A DNA stretch of 64,000 bases from Lithospermum erythrorhizon (GCA_019722365.1 JADFUC010000025.1:62001-126000); one strand, 5' to 3'. Numbered from the stretch's first letter, positions 35,420 through 46,915 are shown. The notes: a model not told the origin generated them from the sequence alone. Numbers and translations are program-made.

Positions 35420-37515
35420 TCAGAAGAATTTTATTTATTTATCTTGGTGGTGTACAAAATACAACCCAATTTAGTGGAAAATTCCTCAATGTACGTGTTT
35501 TATCAAATCAAGAGACCGACGCCCAAACTAGTGAGTCCTAAAGCATTTGTTCACAATTTGTGAGATGTCCGGGTCAAGCTGACTTGATTTGGTCTTGATA
35601 GAAACTTGACTTGGCTTAATTTGATTTATTCTGATAGAAGCCCTGCATGAGTTTTAAGCCACTTAACTCCGATTCTGAGTCACTTGACTTGAATTTGATT
35701 CTGATGATTTCACCTGTTTCTGATTTGGAGCTTCATTTGATTTGAGTTTAATTTGAACCCTGACTTGATTTGGATTTGGATAGAAGCCTACGAGCCGGAG
35801 GTGTCCAGTCATGGACTCGAGACTAGTCTCGACTTGATATGGTCCGAGCCAGTGAGCCCAAAGAAATAAGTATTCCGTGTCAGAATAGGACTGGACTGAT
35901 CTCGATTGATCTCTGGCCTTCAAACATGATGGGACTGCATCGCTTGCATTGTGGACTTGCTTTTGAGCACAGTGGACTGAGTTTGACAAGCTATAGCCTT
36001 CAGAAGGAGTTGGGATTTGTTAACGGGCAGGTACTTCACCCTTTATAATGCTGGAACGGGCAGCCTAGAGGCCTCTTGTTTTTGAGTGGGACTTAGTGCC
36101 TTGATATGACAATTTGATTAGAGGATAGATCTTGCTTTGAGCCGAATGGTTGATGGTGCAAGCAATGCTGCTGGCTTTCTTTCCTTTAGATTATAATCCA
36201 CCAGCAAAATTGTCGTTTGTTTTGGACTGTAAGGACAGTGAATCTAGTGGACTAGAGATTTGACCTCACTTGACCTTTGATTGCTTTGCTATTTATTTTA
36301 CTACAAAATGCCTCCAGAACTTGTTACCGTGAATGCATTTACTCACATGAACGCCGAGCTTCCAACCTTGGCTGATGATACCGATCTAGATAGGCTTTAG
36401 CAACAGAGCTTCATGCCTGTAATCCAGCTTTTCATAGGAACCTGAACGTCAAAGGTATTCCTATATCCTAGATCATTTACTCAAACCCGAGATTTAGGGG
36501 AAGTCCATAAGATTAAGAATAATCAGCTATTTAGCTTATCGATGAATATTCGAAGCGCTCTTTGTGAAACTTTCGCTAAATTCTCATCGTATTTTGCTTC
36601 TAACTTGAAGAATTCTTGCCTTTGTGCACAATTTTGATTTCAAGCGCCTGCTTGGCTACTGAGGTATTTTCACCCACCATATGGTGTTTGCCGGGCGGCT
36701 TAAAAGATTTAATTGAGAAATTTCGTGAGGTTTTTCTCCTCGTATTTTCTAAAGTGGGTTTCTGATTTAACGTGATTGTAATTTTTAGATGAATTTTAAA
36801 TGATGGTGTATTTATAAAGCTTAATTAACGTTGGCTTTCCGACGCTATTGATTTTATCAAGATTCGACATTGAATTTTCAGTTAAAGATACCTGACGGCT
36901 TTTATTTACCTTAGGAATTTCATCAGTCCAAGTATCAAAATAGGCACCTATTTCACACAAAAACGGTTGCCTCAGATTCTTCTTTTTCTAGGTCAAATAC
37001 ATTTTCATGGCTGACCTCGGACCTTTGGAGCCTTTGATTTGGAGCCACACAACTTCCGGAGTCTTGATTTCGAGCTACATAACTTCCGAATCTTGATTTT
37101 CGGTTCAAGCACTCTCGGAGTCTCTGGAAAGCCTCGCGTTTCTAGATTCTTCTATTTCGAGCCACGTGGCTCGGAATGCCCTTATGGCTTCCATTTTAAT
37201 CAATAAAATTGTAGGTTTTCTAGTCCTAATTTTAATCGACATTTGCACGTTGTGGCCGTTTTCTCGTGAACCATGTTTCTCAGTCCCAAATTTAGGTTAG
37301 TTAATGTGAGAAACCTCTTATTTTTTGACTTCGAGCACCTGGCGAATTTCCTATGTAATTCGTCTCGATCGGTTTGATTTGGATTTAGGGTTTAATCGAG
37401 AACCCTAATCAGCCACGTGGCATCTTTTAATGGCTCGACTTTTAATTAATTTGATTAATTCATCGTAATTAATTTAATTATTATTTTGATAAATTTTCGA
37501 TGTGTACCCTCTATT
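35420..37515 (-). repeat. LTR copy D
   Basis: The left end has acaaaatacaacccaattta and gagaccgacgcccaaac, matching copies E and C. The middle has gatttggatagaagcc, cttgatatggtccgagcc and ttagcaacagagct. The TATA-like box gtatttataaagc is at 36,808. The right end has aaccctaatcagccacgtgg and gataaattttcgatgtgta. It ends about 235 bp from the stop codon of the cystatin-like gene, so it forms the 3' flank of that gene. Confidence 0.6.
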
Positions 37516-37749
37516 TATTAATCTTTAGTATTTAACATATAACATAATCACATTCAGTTGATATTCAAAAAGAAGACAACTAACGAAGTGCCCATCGCTT
37601 CACCTCAACTCTAATTTAAAGGTTAGGATTCGAGTCATTACAATTCAATGATGAATCATGATTACTCTTTCTAAAAACACAAAAAAAAAAATTGATAAAC
37701 TAAGAGATAATTACTCAAGAACAGACACATTCGACCCAAGTAACTTGAT

Positions 37750-38157
37750 TCAAGAAAGGGTGAAAGTTTCTAGCTCTCCAGTCTTACCACCTGGCTTAAC
37801 AGCTGAAACAGCATTAAAGGTCTTAGGGGTCTTATCAGGATATGTGACATTGATTTTGAGATAGTATTTGTTGAATCCGGAGACCGATTGCACTGCAGCC
37901 TCCACTACTTTGCCATAAACCAACTTTAATGTTTTAATATCACTATACATTCTGGTGTTGTATTGGTCAACACAAGACTTAGCAAGATCTTCTATTTCTT
38001 TATTAACTTTAACATGAGTGGTCTTTGGTTGCCCCCCAGGACCAGGACTAGGGCTTGGGCTTCCAGCACCATTCACTTGATGAAATGAGATTAGTGTAAG
38101 TATGGTGAGGAGAAGGAAAAGGCTGCATGGAAATGTAGAATTTTCCATTTTTTGCAT
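37750..38157 (-). CDS. Secreted cystatin-like protein with altered inhibitory loop
   Basis: Single-exon frame of 135 residues; a start at the second ATG (38,148, MENST) is equally possible. Residues 4-30 form a signal peptide (hydrophobic CSLFLLLTILTLI, cut near G30), so the product should enter the secretory path. A Ser/Pro/Gly spacer follows (SPSPSPGPGG, 33-42). The rest fits the phytocystatin fold: helix IEDLAKSCVDQYN (55-67), strand LKLVYGKVVEAAVQ, hairpin at 90-94, strand YYLKINVTY, and FNAVSAVKPG near the end. True inhibitors carry QxVxG, usually QVVAG, in the first hairpin and PW or LW in the second. Here they read QSVSG and KPGG. QSVSG keeps Q, V and G, but the Trp is lost, so papain-type inhibition is uncertain. 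The family call is from pattern, not a search. Confidence 0.7.
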   Translation of the reverse strand: MQKMENSTFPCSLFLLLTILTLISFHQVNGAGSPSPSPGPGGQPKTTHVKVNKEIEDLAKSCVDQYNTRMYSDIKTLKLVYGKVVEAAVQSVSGFNKYYLKINVTYPDKTPKTFNAVSAVKPGGKTGELETFTLS

Positions 38158-38216
38158 TTGAAAAATAAACTTGTTAGTTTTCTTGTTTGGGTTTCACAGA
38201 TGAGGGATTATTGGCT

Positions 38217-38237
38217 ATACATATATATATATATATT
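38217..38237 (-). promoter_or_regulatory. AT-repeat / TATA-like promoter of the cystatin-like gene
   Basis: A run of (AT)n lies 60-80 bp upstream of the first ATG on the minus strand. Its distance fits a TATA region with a short leader. It is also a microsatellite. Confidence 0.4.
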
Positions 38238-38239
38238 TG

Positions 38240-39290
38240 TACAAAAGTGGGACCTCATGGAAAATCACAACAATTACTAGGTGCGGCGTTCAGTAAGGTA
38301 TTGTGAAGAGAAAAAAATGGCAAGACATTGAAATGATCCATTTTACGCAAAATACTCCCTCTTATCTAATGTACTATCATATTTCAAATTTGAAGAATGT
38401 AAGAGTGGAAATCGCAAGAATTTAGGAATTTTAAACTAATAAATAAAGTTATAAATACTTGACCTATCAATTTCATATAAGACTACTTAACCAATAAAAA
38501 TAAAATAACATAAAAGGTAAGTTAATCAAATTAATAAGAAAACAAATAGAATAAAAAATTTAACTCTTGAAGGTAAAATATTCCGTAAAAAATAATTCTA
38601 GAGTTTTATAAGATTTTCATTTCGAGTATATATACTTTCTAAATATTCCAGGTATATAGAGAGTCTTCATGATGTTCACATGAATACACAACATAAAAAT
38701 AAAATGGTTAAGATTCTTAAGATTTTGACGAACTTGATTTTACCAACATTAAGAACTATGTCCCATTGGACTTAGATTTTACCGATTTTCTGATTATGGA
38801 GTGAACTATTCTCTAGATTCCTTTGCGATTGTTAATTTATTCCTTTTTGCTCCTCAAATTCCGGTATGGTCCATTGGTCATCGAGGAAGAGGTCGTTCCT
38901 TCAATCATTATGGTACTCACTCTGGTGGTTCTTCGTTCGTCCATTCTTGGCCATCCACCCTGCTGTACTCAAACATGTTGTCAATATCTGCTTATATACT
39001 ATTTGTCAAAGTTGTGTTGGTAAAAATTTTGTTCGGAATCTTACAATCAAGCATTGTGACTAATTTAAGCTGTGATCTCAAATTAATACGATAACTGGGA
39101 TTCATCTGGTGACGATAAACTATTTTCTGATTGATAATCCTATACTAATCTCGTATATTTAATAAACGTAGTGTTAAAGAATAAACGACACAAGATTTAC
39201 TCCCTGCTCAACCTCAACGGTAGCCTAATCCACCGGCTCCAAATTCGCTTAATAACTTAAGAGACTCAAGAACTGTTAAAGGGTCCAGAC
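38240..39290. other. Intergenic AT-rich DNA
   Basis: Upstream of the cystatin-like gene, with no supported gene. Open frames at 38,801-39,094 overlap in three phases and show no family signature. Part of it probably belongs to the flank of the short LTR element that follows. Confidence 0.4.
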
Positions 39291-39295
39291 ATAGA

Positions 39296-39560
39296 TCGGG
39301 AATAATGATTCATTTGTAAATTCTAAGGAGATAATATTTTATTGATGATAAATTGTTGTACTATTACAATAGAATACGCCCATATATATAGGCAATGAAA
39401 TACTAATCTCTTAACCTAATATAATAGGTCCATTCGTATTGGACTCGCTCGTGTGCTTAACGTACACTCGAACTAGGTCTGTGAGTGTCCTTCGTCGGGA
39501 GATAGATCGGGACTTCGATATCTCCCGATCTTGTCCCGATCTATCTCGACCCTTCTAATG
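39296..39560 (-). repeat. 3' LTR of the short element
   Basis: Left member of the direct repeat pair. It contains CCTATATATATGGGCG and the CAATAAAATATTA signal on the minus strand. Confidence 0.65.
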
Positions 39561-40482
39561 ACTGCCCTCAAGTTGGGGAAGCATGAACATCGTGAATGCC
39601 TTAACTGAAAACAAGACTACGAAAACTTCAAAGTTGACAAAAAAATCTTCTAGATCTTCAGAAAATTTCTTCATCTTCATCAATGCGTATAGGACTCGCG
39701 AGACCAATCGTTGCATAACCTCTCGTTACCAATAGTCGCTGCGAACGCCATTCTTTCAAATCCACGTAATTTAGTCACGACCACCGCTGCAACCACCGGA
39801 ATCGCCGGGTGGTTCGGTTGTCTTCGGTGGATTAGCCGCCATAAGAAAAATCTCCAAAGACGTGCCGAATTCCGTGATCGATGTATTGGATTTGCTTAAA
39901 AACAATGGATCCCCAACATGTTGTTGGATCCCGATAATAATAAAATTGATAAAATAGGTTAACTAGACTGCTAGGGCTCAAATATCAAATCAAAATCATG
40001 TTCGAAATATTCCATCCTGATAAAAATTCATATTTTATAGCGGCAGAATCATAAGAACCACATTATTACGAAACAATATATCATAATAGCTTAAAATATT
40101 ATCATATAATCCTTAAAACAAATATTATGTATAATCCACCATAATAATCTTGTCCATAAACGGCACCAAGATGGAAAATAGAAAAGTGTGGAAATCGTTT
40201 CCAAGTTGTCATTGTGTAACATTCTTTGTCAGAAAAGAAATATATAGATGAAGCTAAAAGTTGGAAAAAAAAAACTTTTGTTAGACCAGTTGATAGCCGT
40301 TTACCTCCGTATGAAACCAGAGGCATAAACCACTTTTATATAGAAAATATATATAATATAAATATCAGAATAGAAATTAAAAAAAAAACTAGGTGCCTGA
40401 CGGGTGGTTATTAATGGTGGGCAACCAACCGTTGAGTAGCCGAAAATGTTATAAATTATCGAATCTGTGCGCCGATACTACG

Positions 40483-40757
40483 TAGTGAAATAATGATTCC
40501 TTTGTAAATTCTAAGGTAATAATATTTTATTGATGATAAATTATTACTATTACAATAGAATACGCCCATATATATAGAGAATGAAATACTAATCTCTTAA
40601 CCTAATCAACCTTAACCTAATAAAATAGGACCATTTGGACCGGACTCGCTCGTGTGCTTAACGCACACTCAAACTAGGTCTACGTAGTGTCCGTTGCTGA
40701 GCATAGATCGACTTCGTATCTCCCGATCTTTGCCCCATCTATCTTCCTCGACTCCCA
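40483..40757 (-). repeat. 5' LTR of the short element
   Basis: Right member of the pair, followed on the minus strand by the tRNA-Met-like primer site. Relative to the left copy it has substitutions and a 10-15 base insertion near 40,605 (caaccttaacctaat). Confidence 0.65.
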
Positions 40758-40764
40758 AGAAGAA

Positions 40765-41105
40765 TCCTATTGTGTATGATCTTCACCAGATATTTTCTAT
40801 AAACTGAGATAAAACTCTAATTACAAGCCTCACAAACTATTTCTTATGATTCTAATATTTGAGTACATCTAATAATCAACCAAAAGACCCTTATTTATAG
40901 GATACAAGAGATACTCGGTCTAAAATATAAACCGAATAGGAAAACACACCAAAAAAGCGCCCGGCCCCCAAACTAAAACACCCCGGCCCCGCCGTGAGCG
41001 CGTCGGGACGAGGGTGCAGTCCCGAACTTCTCCTGAATTTCTTCTGCCTCCAAAAGTCCGCGAGGTCAAGACCGACCAAGGCCCGACCTCCTCCCGATCT
41101 CCTTA
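40765..41105 (-). repeat. LTR-like fragment, minus strand
   Basis: A TATA-like box read on the minus strand as CCTATAAATAAGGG (about 40,895), with GC-rich sequence upstream of it (cccggccccgccgtgagcgc), suggests another LTR promoter. No second copy is in the window. Confidence 0.3.
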
Positions 41106-41109
41106 AGTT

Positions 41110-41455
41110 AGTAACGATTCAAGTGACAGGATAAGTACTTGTCATGCAAAAAAGCATATTTATTATTTATGAAAATGGTACAAAATAAAACCCACTGTAG
41201 GGGAAAATTCCTCGTAGTATGTGCTTTATCAATCAGAGGATCGACCGGCCTAAACCAGCTACGAGTCCCTAGCCGCTTGACGCCGATTTGGTGAGATGTC
41301 CTGGCCATTGCTTCACTCTGAAGCCTGCCTGATGGCTTGGCTGATTTTATTCGAACCGGATGCTGCTCTTATTACAAGGTAGAGCATTGGCCCGATTCGA
41401 TAATCGAGATCGTCCGACTGACATATCCGAATCCCAGCCTTGTATCAACGTATTC
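41110..41455 (-). repeat. LTR copy E, left end only, broken by a CACTA insertion
   Basis: The stretch acaaaataaaacccactgta, ggggaaaattcctcgtagta, tttatcaatcagaggatcgac and ggtgagatgtcctgg matches the left end of copy D at 35,450-35,580. The match fades at the CACTA border (41,459). Sequence beyond 44,282 could be the continuation, but I could not align it convincingly. Confidence 0.5.
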
Positions 41456-41458
41456 TGC

Positions 41459-44281
41459 TTACTACTAAAAAAGGTCGGTTGTTAAGCAACATTAAAATGG
41501 TAATAAAAGCCAAAAAGAGAATAAAAGCGTTTTTTGTTGCGCATTTTCCGTCAGAGTAAAAAATGGCTTTTAAAGGCGAGTTATGCCTCGAATCAGAATA
41601 AATGTTGTTGTTAGCTTTTTCGTGGTGGCGAACAAATCCTTTGTTACGCTTTTGAATTTGCACAACAAGATATTTGTTACGCTTTTGTATTTGCGTATCA
41701 AAGATGTATTTTTTTTATAAAAAAAATTAAAAAAAAATTATTTCACCTTTTTATTATGATTATTAAATAAATATGAATAAACAAACATAAAATAACTCAA
41801 TTAAATTTCACACTTTATTACATATTCATCTATGTAAATTTTCAATTCACATAATACAATTACAAATCTATCTACAAACGAAAAATAAATAACTAGCTCT
41901 TATGCTAATCCATCTTCATAGTTGGTCTCCTCCTAATTCATCTTCCAAGCTAAAGGTCTTCAAATTTTTTATCTTCAAATGTATCCTTCGCCCTCATTCT
42001 TCATTCATCATAAACACAAAAAGTTAACCAACAGTTCAATACAACAATTAACAATTCTAACTTACATCAACTCTAATGAATAAATATTCATAATCTGATC
42101 ATTGCAAATTCGTAAACTATGATGTGATATAAACTACTACCATTGTGTGACCATTAACTTTTCATTAGCACTTGTATATTGTATGTTATAGTCAATGAGC
42201 TAAAATAAAGCTAACAAAAAGTATAAGTCCAAAATCCAACAAGAACAATATACTAGTTTTCCTTGAATCAAGACCTCGTTTTCATATTCCAAAATCCATT
42301 GAGACTAACTCCACATCCGATGGGGGATTCTAGTTTGGACATCCTTGAATCAAGACCTCGTTTCTTCAGTTACTCCAACCTGTCATTCAAATAATATACT
42401 ACTGTATCAAACAAGAAGGACAAATCTATAAAATATCATGCTTAGAGTATTACTTTGTATCATGTGGTCCAAAGTGACAGTTGGAAATATGTATTGAAGG
42501 AAAAAGAAGATGACCAAAGAGATGCAAGACAACATTAGTACTAGAAGCATATTATTCAGGAGAAAAATTAGATGGCTACAAGTAAGACACAAAATAAGGA
42601 AGTTAAAGACAGGAAAATGCTAGAAGCATGAACTCATATTTCATCTCAGAAGACTGAACCCCTTAGTGAAGATTCACAAATAAAAATATGACACTATTAG
42701 CTTGAAACAAAATCGAGCAAGAAATTTTTGTTGAGGACTTTATACCTCCAACTTATCTTCCTTGGCCAAGTGATTTTGAGGCATAATCTGAAATTCTATA
42801 TTTATCCATCGATTACACCAATACTAAGAAATTGTCAATGAAATTAATAGAAATAACAAACTTTATTAAACCCTTGCAAAACCCAAATTCGATTAATCAA
42901 CCAAATCCAATAAAAATGCTATCTTTATTCATTAATTGCTCCAATAAAAAGCAATACTCACTAAAAATCATAGAAAATAACAAAGTTTATTAAATCCTAG
43001 AAAAACCCAATTTGGATTAACAAAGCAAAAACAACAAATAGTAAAATAAATTGAAAAGGTCAGACCTTGAATTGGGATTTGGTTAATGAATGAAAACGAT
43101 TGCTGGCCTCGGAGCCCTCATCTCCATCTTCGTCAAAATTGCTAGATTTTGACATTGGCTTTTGTTCCTAGATTTTGAAATAGATTAGTTGAGAAATATA
43201 CTCAACTTCTTAGTACTCAATATGATTTATGAATGATTAGTTTATTGGGAGTATTATATTTATCTATTCTATATATAATACGTGTTTCATGATTGATGGC
43301 TACCAAAGTCGTCTAAATTTTACTATTTTAATTAACCATCTCTAAAATTCAACTTTCACAATTATTTCTTTTCACTGTGATTTCTTTATAAATAACTCCG
43401 ATATCGCATCTTAATATTCCGCCTATTGTTAACAAATTTTTATATATGAGTTTACATCACATAATAGATTCAATTATTTTTCTTCAAGATAATTTTGAAT
43501 TATATAAAATCACCTTTTTTTTCTCCTCTTACATAATTTTAATTCATTATTTGTACTATAAAAAATATATTATAAAATTAATGAATTAATTTGTACATGT
43601 TAGACTGTGCACAAATAACTAGTTTAGTTTAATTAGTAATAAAGTTATTACGGAGTATAGTATATAATGAGTATTATTATATTGATTTAACTAATGTGAT
43701 CGTTTAATAAATAACATTAATAGTGTATTACTTCGTTTTTATTCCTTTATTTTCTTTTAAATATTATTTTTATTTTCAACACAATCATTTATACTAATAA
43801 TTATTTTTTTATTTACATTATGAAAAATTAAAAGAAAATTATATTATGAAAATATTTTAAAATAATCCAACGATATGAAATTTATTTTTATGAGAAAAAA
43901 AAATTAATGAACAAAGGTTAACACGAAAAAATAAAAATATCAATTATATTGAATGAATCTGAGGAATTATATTATTTGTGACGGCATATTAATGTAACAC
44001 AAGACAAAAACGTGTAATAAATAATGTTTAATTATTTGTTACCATCCAATAGGCATAACAAATAAGCAAACCTTTTGTTACTATGAAGTAATTATAACAA
44101 ATAGGTATCATTTGTTATGGAATCGATGCGGTAACAAATACTTTCATTTGGTACGCCAATATTATCATAACAATAGAGTTAACTTTTTGTTACTATATAA
44201 AAATTGTATTGTGAAGATTTTGTTACCATTTCCTACGGAAGAACGAAAAAAATCAGAATAAAAGCCATTATTCTTGTAGTG
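41459..44281. mobile_element. CACTA (En/Spm-type) transposon, probably non-autonomous
   Basis: The right end read on the minus strand is CACTACAAGAATAATGGCTT, a textbook CACTA terminus. The left end is ttACTACTAAAAAAGG, the same motif with its first bases changed. Both ends continue with aaagcc/ggctttta and carry many subterminal copies of TTTGTTA or TAACAAA: at least six in 44,000-44,230 and several in 41,470-41,700. The length is about 2.8 kb. I see no transposase, so it depends on another element for movement. A clean 3-bp target duplication is not visible. Confidence 0.7.
43060..43155 (-). other. 31-codon acidic reading frame inside the CACTA element
   Basis: The frame begins MSKSSNFDEDGDEGSEASNR and ends FKV. 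A possible donor CAAG|GTCTGA overlaps the last codon, so it could be exon 1 of a transposon-borne or captured gene. No downstream exon was found. Confidence 0.2.
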
Positions 44282-46750
44282 TCGACGTTGGACTTAACCT
44301 TCAGTTTACTTTAGACTTGATGGATTTATCGCAAGCGGTCAAGACCTGGGCTTCATGTCGATTGCGGGAACTTCACCTTCAGAGCGTGATATGGTGAGAC
44401 TTTGTAGCTTGAGAGCCTACTGTTAAATACGGTATATTTAAAATAATGCCCGTTGAACACCCGACTCATTTAAGTTTAAGTTCAGATATACGCTCGACAG
44501 AATGGTAATTTTGTTCAGATTAGGTTACTAAGCTGCATCGTTATCCAAAGATTGTCTTATACTCTCGTAATGAAAGGTGTCAGGTTTTCCTCGCACTGCT
44601 ACGGTGCTGCTGATGTGGCAATGGCGTCGACGGGACATAAGTTTCCTCCCCGCAGTCGGTGCTGATTATATGCGCATTAGTCAGGAACCGATTTCGCGCC
44701 GGGTTGATCGAAGCCGTTTAGTCGCTGGTCGAGTAATACCGGGCCGGGCCGCAGTAAATGAGGGGTCGGATGGCTCAGTTATTGATCGTGAGGCTCTTTT
44801 ATATTGTTGGTCGATAGAGTAGAGTTGTGGATTTGATCGGGTATTGTTGTCACTATTTACTCGGGATAAGATGATCTTCTTATCAAGCCAAGTCTTTTAT
44901 TAGAATGTGCATGTTAGTTAGATTTGGCCTATGAACTAATGACCATAGTACCATGTATTGATATAACCCCAAGCAAAGCATTTATAACATACTACTAATG
45001 ATATTCTTTATTTATGTAGCCTTAAATAGCATTGTATCATGCATCATTCTATATTTTATGCGAAATTACGATTTTATAGCACACTACTCAGTGGGAGTGA
45101 GTTAATTTTCGCTTCAGTGCGACACGCATTCACTAAGCTTCGCAGCCTGGCACCTCTATTCTTTATGGGCGCATTTTCATTTGGCGCCAAAGTTGATGTA
45201 TGTCAGAATATTGAAATTACTGAGTGATCGTGCCTTTAGAGCCCAGCGAATACGCCAAGGTAGTATCCCTCACAGCCTCAAGTTGTTTTTGGATTGTTTT
45301 TGCTGTCTGTATCGCCAGGCTTTGGGGATTTCTGCATCGTTGTTGTGTGATATTTCTTGGTATTACGATGTTTGTTGCATGTCAATGTAGTTGCCATGCT
45401 AGAATACCACGATTTTTATTCTTTTTCTTAAACCCGCTTCTCGCTCGTTGTATATTGTTTTATGGGTTTATTTGACGGATGGGTTTGTAAATTTGAGTCA
45501 TCCATCGACGCTACGACTTTCAGCCTGGGTGATTCTACCATTCTAACCTCGTGACTACCGATCCTGACCTGGCCGCTACGTAATTAGGGACACGTGTTAC
45601 CGCCTCCCTAAAATTTTGTAAATTATATTTTTACTATTAAAAAATAAAATTTTATCATTCATTTATTCAAAAATTAAGTTGTTTACCCCTTCTAATTTTT
45701 TGTATATTTTTTTTCATGTATATAATATTAATTACTTCACCTGTGATAAAAATTTCTATTCTGCTTTCACCGATTAATTTCCCACGGGTAGGTTCATCAA
45801 GGTAAAGCTTTTCATTCACAACTTGTACAAGTATATTTTGAATTATTGAAAATATCAAAATAGTAAGATGCGGATAGGCAGGTTTGATAGAAAACTTTTT
45901 GTAAAATGATTAGTAACTATGTATGCCCCTCTGAAGATTAGAACACTGGTGTGAGTGGCGTCCTGGTACTATTTCCATTGAGCTATAACCAATCTTATCA
46001 GAGTTTTACTACACTTATTACATATTTTCAAAATCTGGGTGGTGTCCTGGACAGCTCCGTCCCTAGGTGGGGAGTTCCATTTAGGAGTTTAAACATCCCT
46101 AAACATCGTGTGTAAAAGTATAAATACATTATTTTTCCTTATATTATTTTAGTGTCAACAACTTTTTTAAAAATAAAAATGTTTTTGATTTTTCAAAATC
46201 ACTTGATCCAATGGCTATAAATGGATTATAATGACTTAACTTGATGCTTGAGGATTTTCTTAACCTCCTAACCTCTGTCAGAAATGAGATAATATAATAG
46301 TTAATGAATTAATTAATCTTATGTTAAAGGATCAAATTAATATTTAAAACAAAATTCAAGGACCTAAAATATTCGAATGAAAAATTCATGAACCCAATTA
46401 ATATTTAGTAATCAATCCATCAATAAAAGATTGCTGAATTGTTATACACACACCAAAACAGTAAGAAGTTGGGGGTGAAATGACGATTTTGCCCCCCTAT
46501 TTGTAAGTGTAGTAGTTACAAAACTTTTTAGATCTTAATTGACATTCAAAACTTTGATTTGAATCAAAATTATCAAATTAATAAAAATGTATGTTGAAAA
46601 TATTACATATTAATATATTCTTTTCAAATAAATATATAACACATTAAATGTTAGTTGAGTTTAAAATTGAAAAAAAATCAACTATTAAAATTTAAAATGT
46701 AACAATCGTGTGTTACATGGATGTCATTCGCCCAATAATAATGGATCCTT
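44282..46750. other. Unassigned DNA between the CACTA element and the kinesin gene
   Basis: The part 44,550-44,830 is unusually GC-rich (gggccgggccgcagtaaatg), and the rest is AT-rich. Short frames at 44,577-44,822 and 45,039-45,475 show no known family. It may include the far side of LTR copy E. Confidence 0.4.
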
Positions 46751-46766
46751 TTTTAAGTGTTTTATA

Positions 46767-46780
46767 GAGTATAAAAAAAT
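46767..46780 (+). promoter_or_regulatory. TATA-like box of the kinesin-12 gene
   Basis: The sequence gagtataaaaaaat lies about 140 bp before the ATG. The spacing leaves room for a leader of about 110 bases. Confidence 0.45.
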
Positions 46781-46829
46781 GGCAAAATAATATTTAGGCA
46801 TTGAATTCAAAAGCATTCCCCCCAAATCC

Positions 46830-46840
46830 TCCAACGGCTA
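46830..46840 (+). promoter_or_regulatory. MSA element (MYB3R site) of the kinesin-12 gene
   Basis: The 11 bases tccaacggcta fit every position of the MSA consensus YCYAACGGYYA. MSA boxes bind MYB3R factors and drive G2/M expression of cytokinesis genes, kinesins among them. It lies 76 bp before the ATG and about 50 bp after the TATA-like box, on the coding strand. Confidence 0.75.
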
Positions 46841-46915
46841 CTCTACTCTACACTCGCGTCCTTCCTCTTGAACAATCATTTCTTCACAGATCCAAAAACC
46901 CTAATCCATAGAAAA

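Larger units (their letters stand above)
24660..37515 (-). mobile_element. Large decayed LTR retrotransposon bracketed by LTR copies C and D
   Basis: Two similarly oriented LTRs of one family lie about 8.6 kb apart with no other intact unit between them. The simplest reading is one element on the minus strand, with D as 5' LTR and C as 3' LTR. The tandem-repeat patches at 29.9-30.3 and 31.1-31.5 kb then fall toward its 3' half, as in the hypervariable 3' regions known from Tat elements. I could not identify RT or integrase inside. They could equally be two separate insertions. Confidence 0.45.
39296..40760 (-). mobile_element. Short non-autonomous LTR element (TRIM/LARD-like), minus strand
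   Basis: Two direct repeats of about 265 bp flank an interior of about 0.9 kb. Both repeats share aataatgatt, taaattctaagg, tacaatagaatacgcccata, tactaatctcttaacctaat, ctcgctcgtgtgcttaacg and tctcccgatct. On the minus strand they contain TATATATGGGCG and a later CAATAAAAT, the LTR promoter and poly(A) layout. A primer site TAGTATCGGCGC (40,480-40,469) resembles TGGTATCAGAGC of initiator Met-tRNA sites. A purine-richer AACTTGAGGGCAG lies beside the left repeat. The interior has no transposon protein. Confidence 0.65.

Noticed and set aside
35663..35989. 108-codon minus-strand frame
   Set aside because: Falls within LTR D, and the Ser/Asn/Gln-rich translation reflects the gatttgattt repeats of the LTR.
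42258..42370. Repeated phrase ccttgaatcaagacctcgtt as a CRISPR-like or regulatory array
   Set aside because: Only two copies about 85 bp apart inside the CACTA element, in a plant genome. Taken as a simple local duplication.
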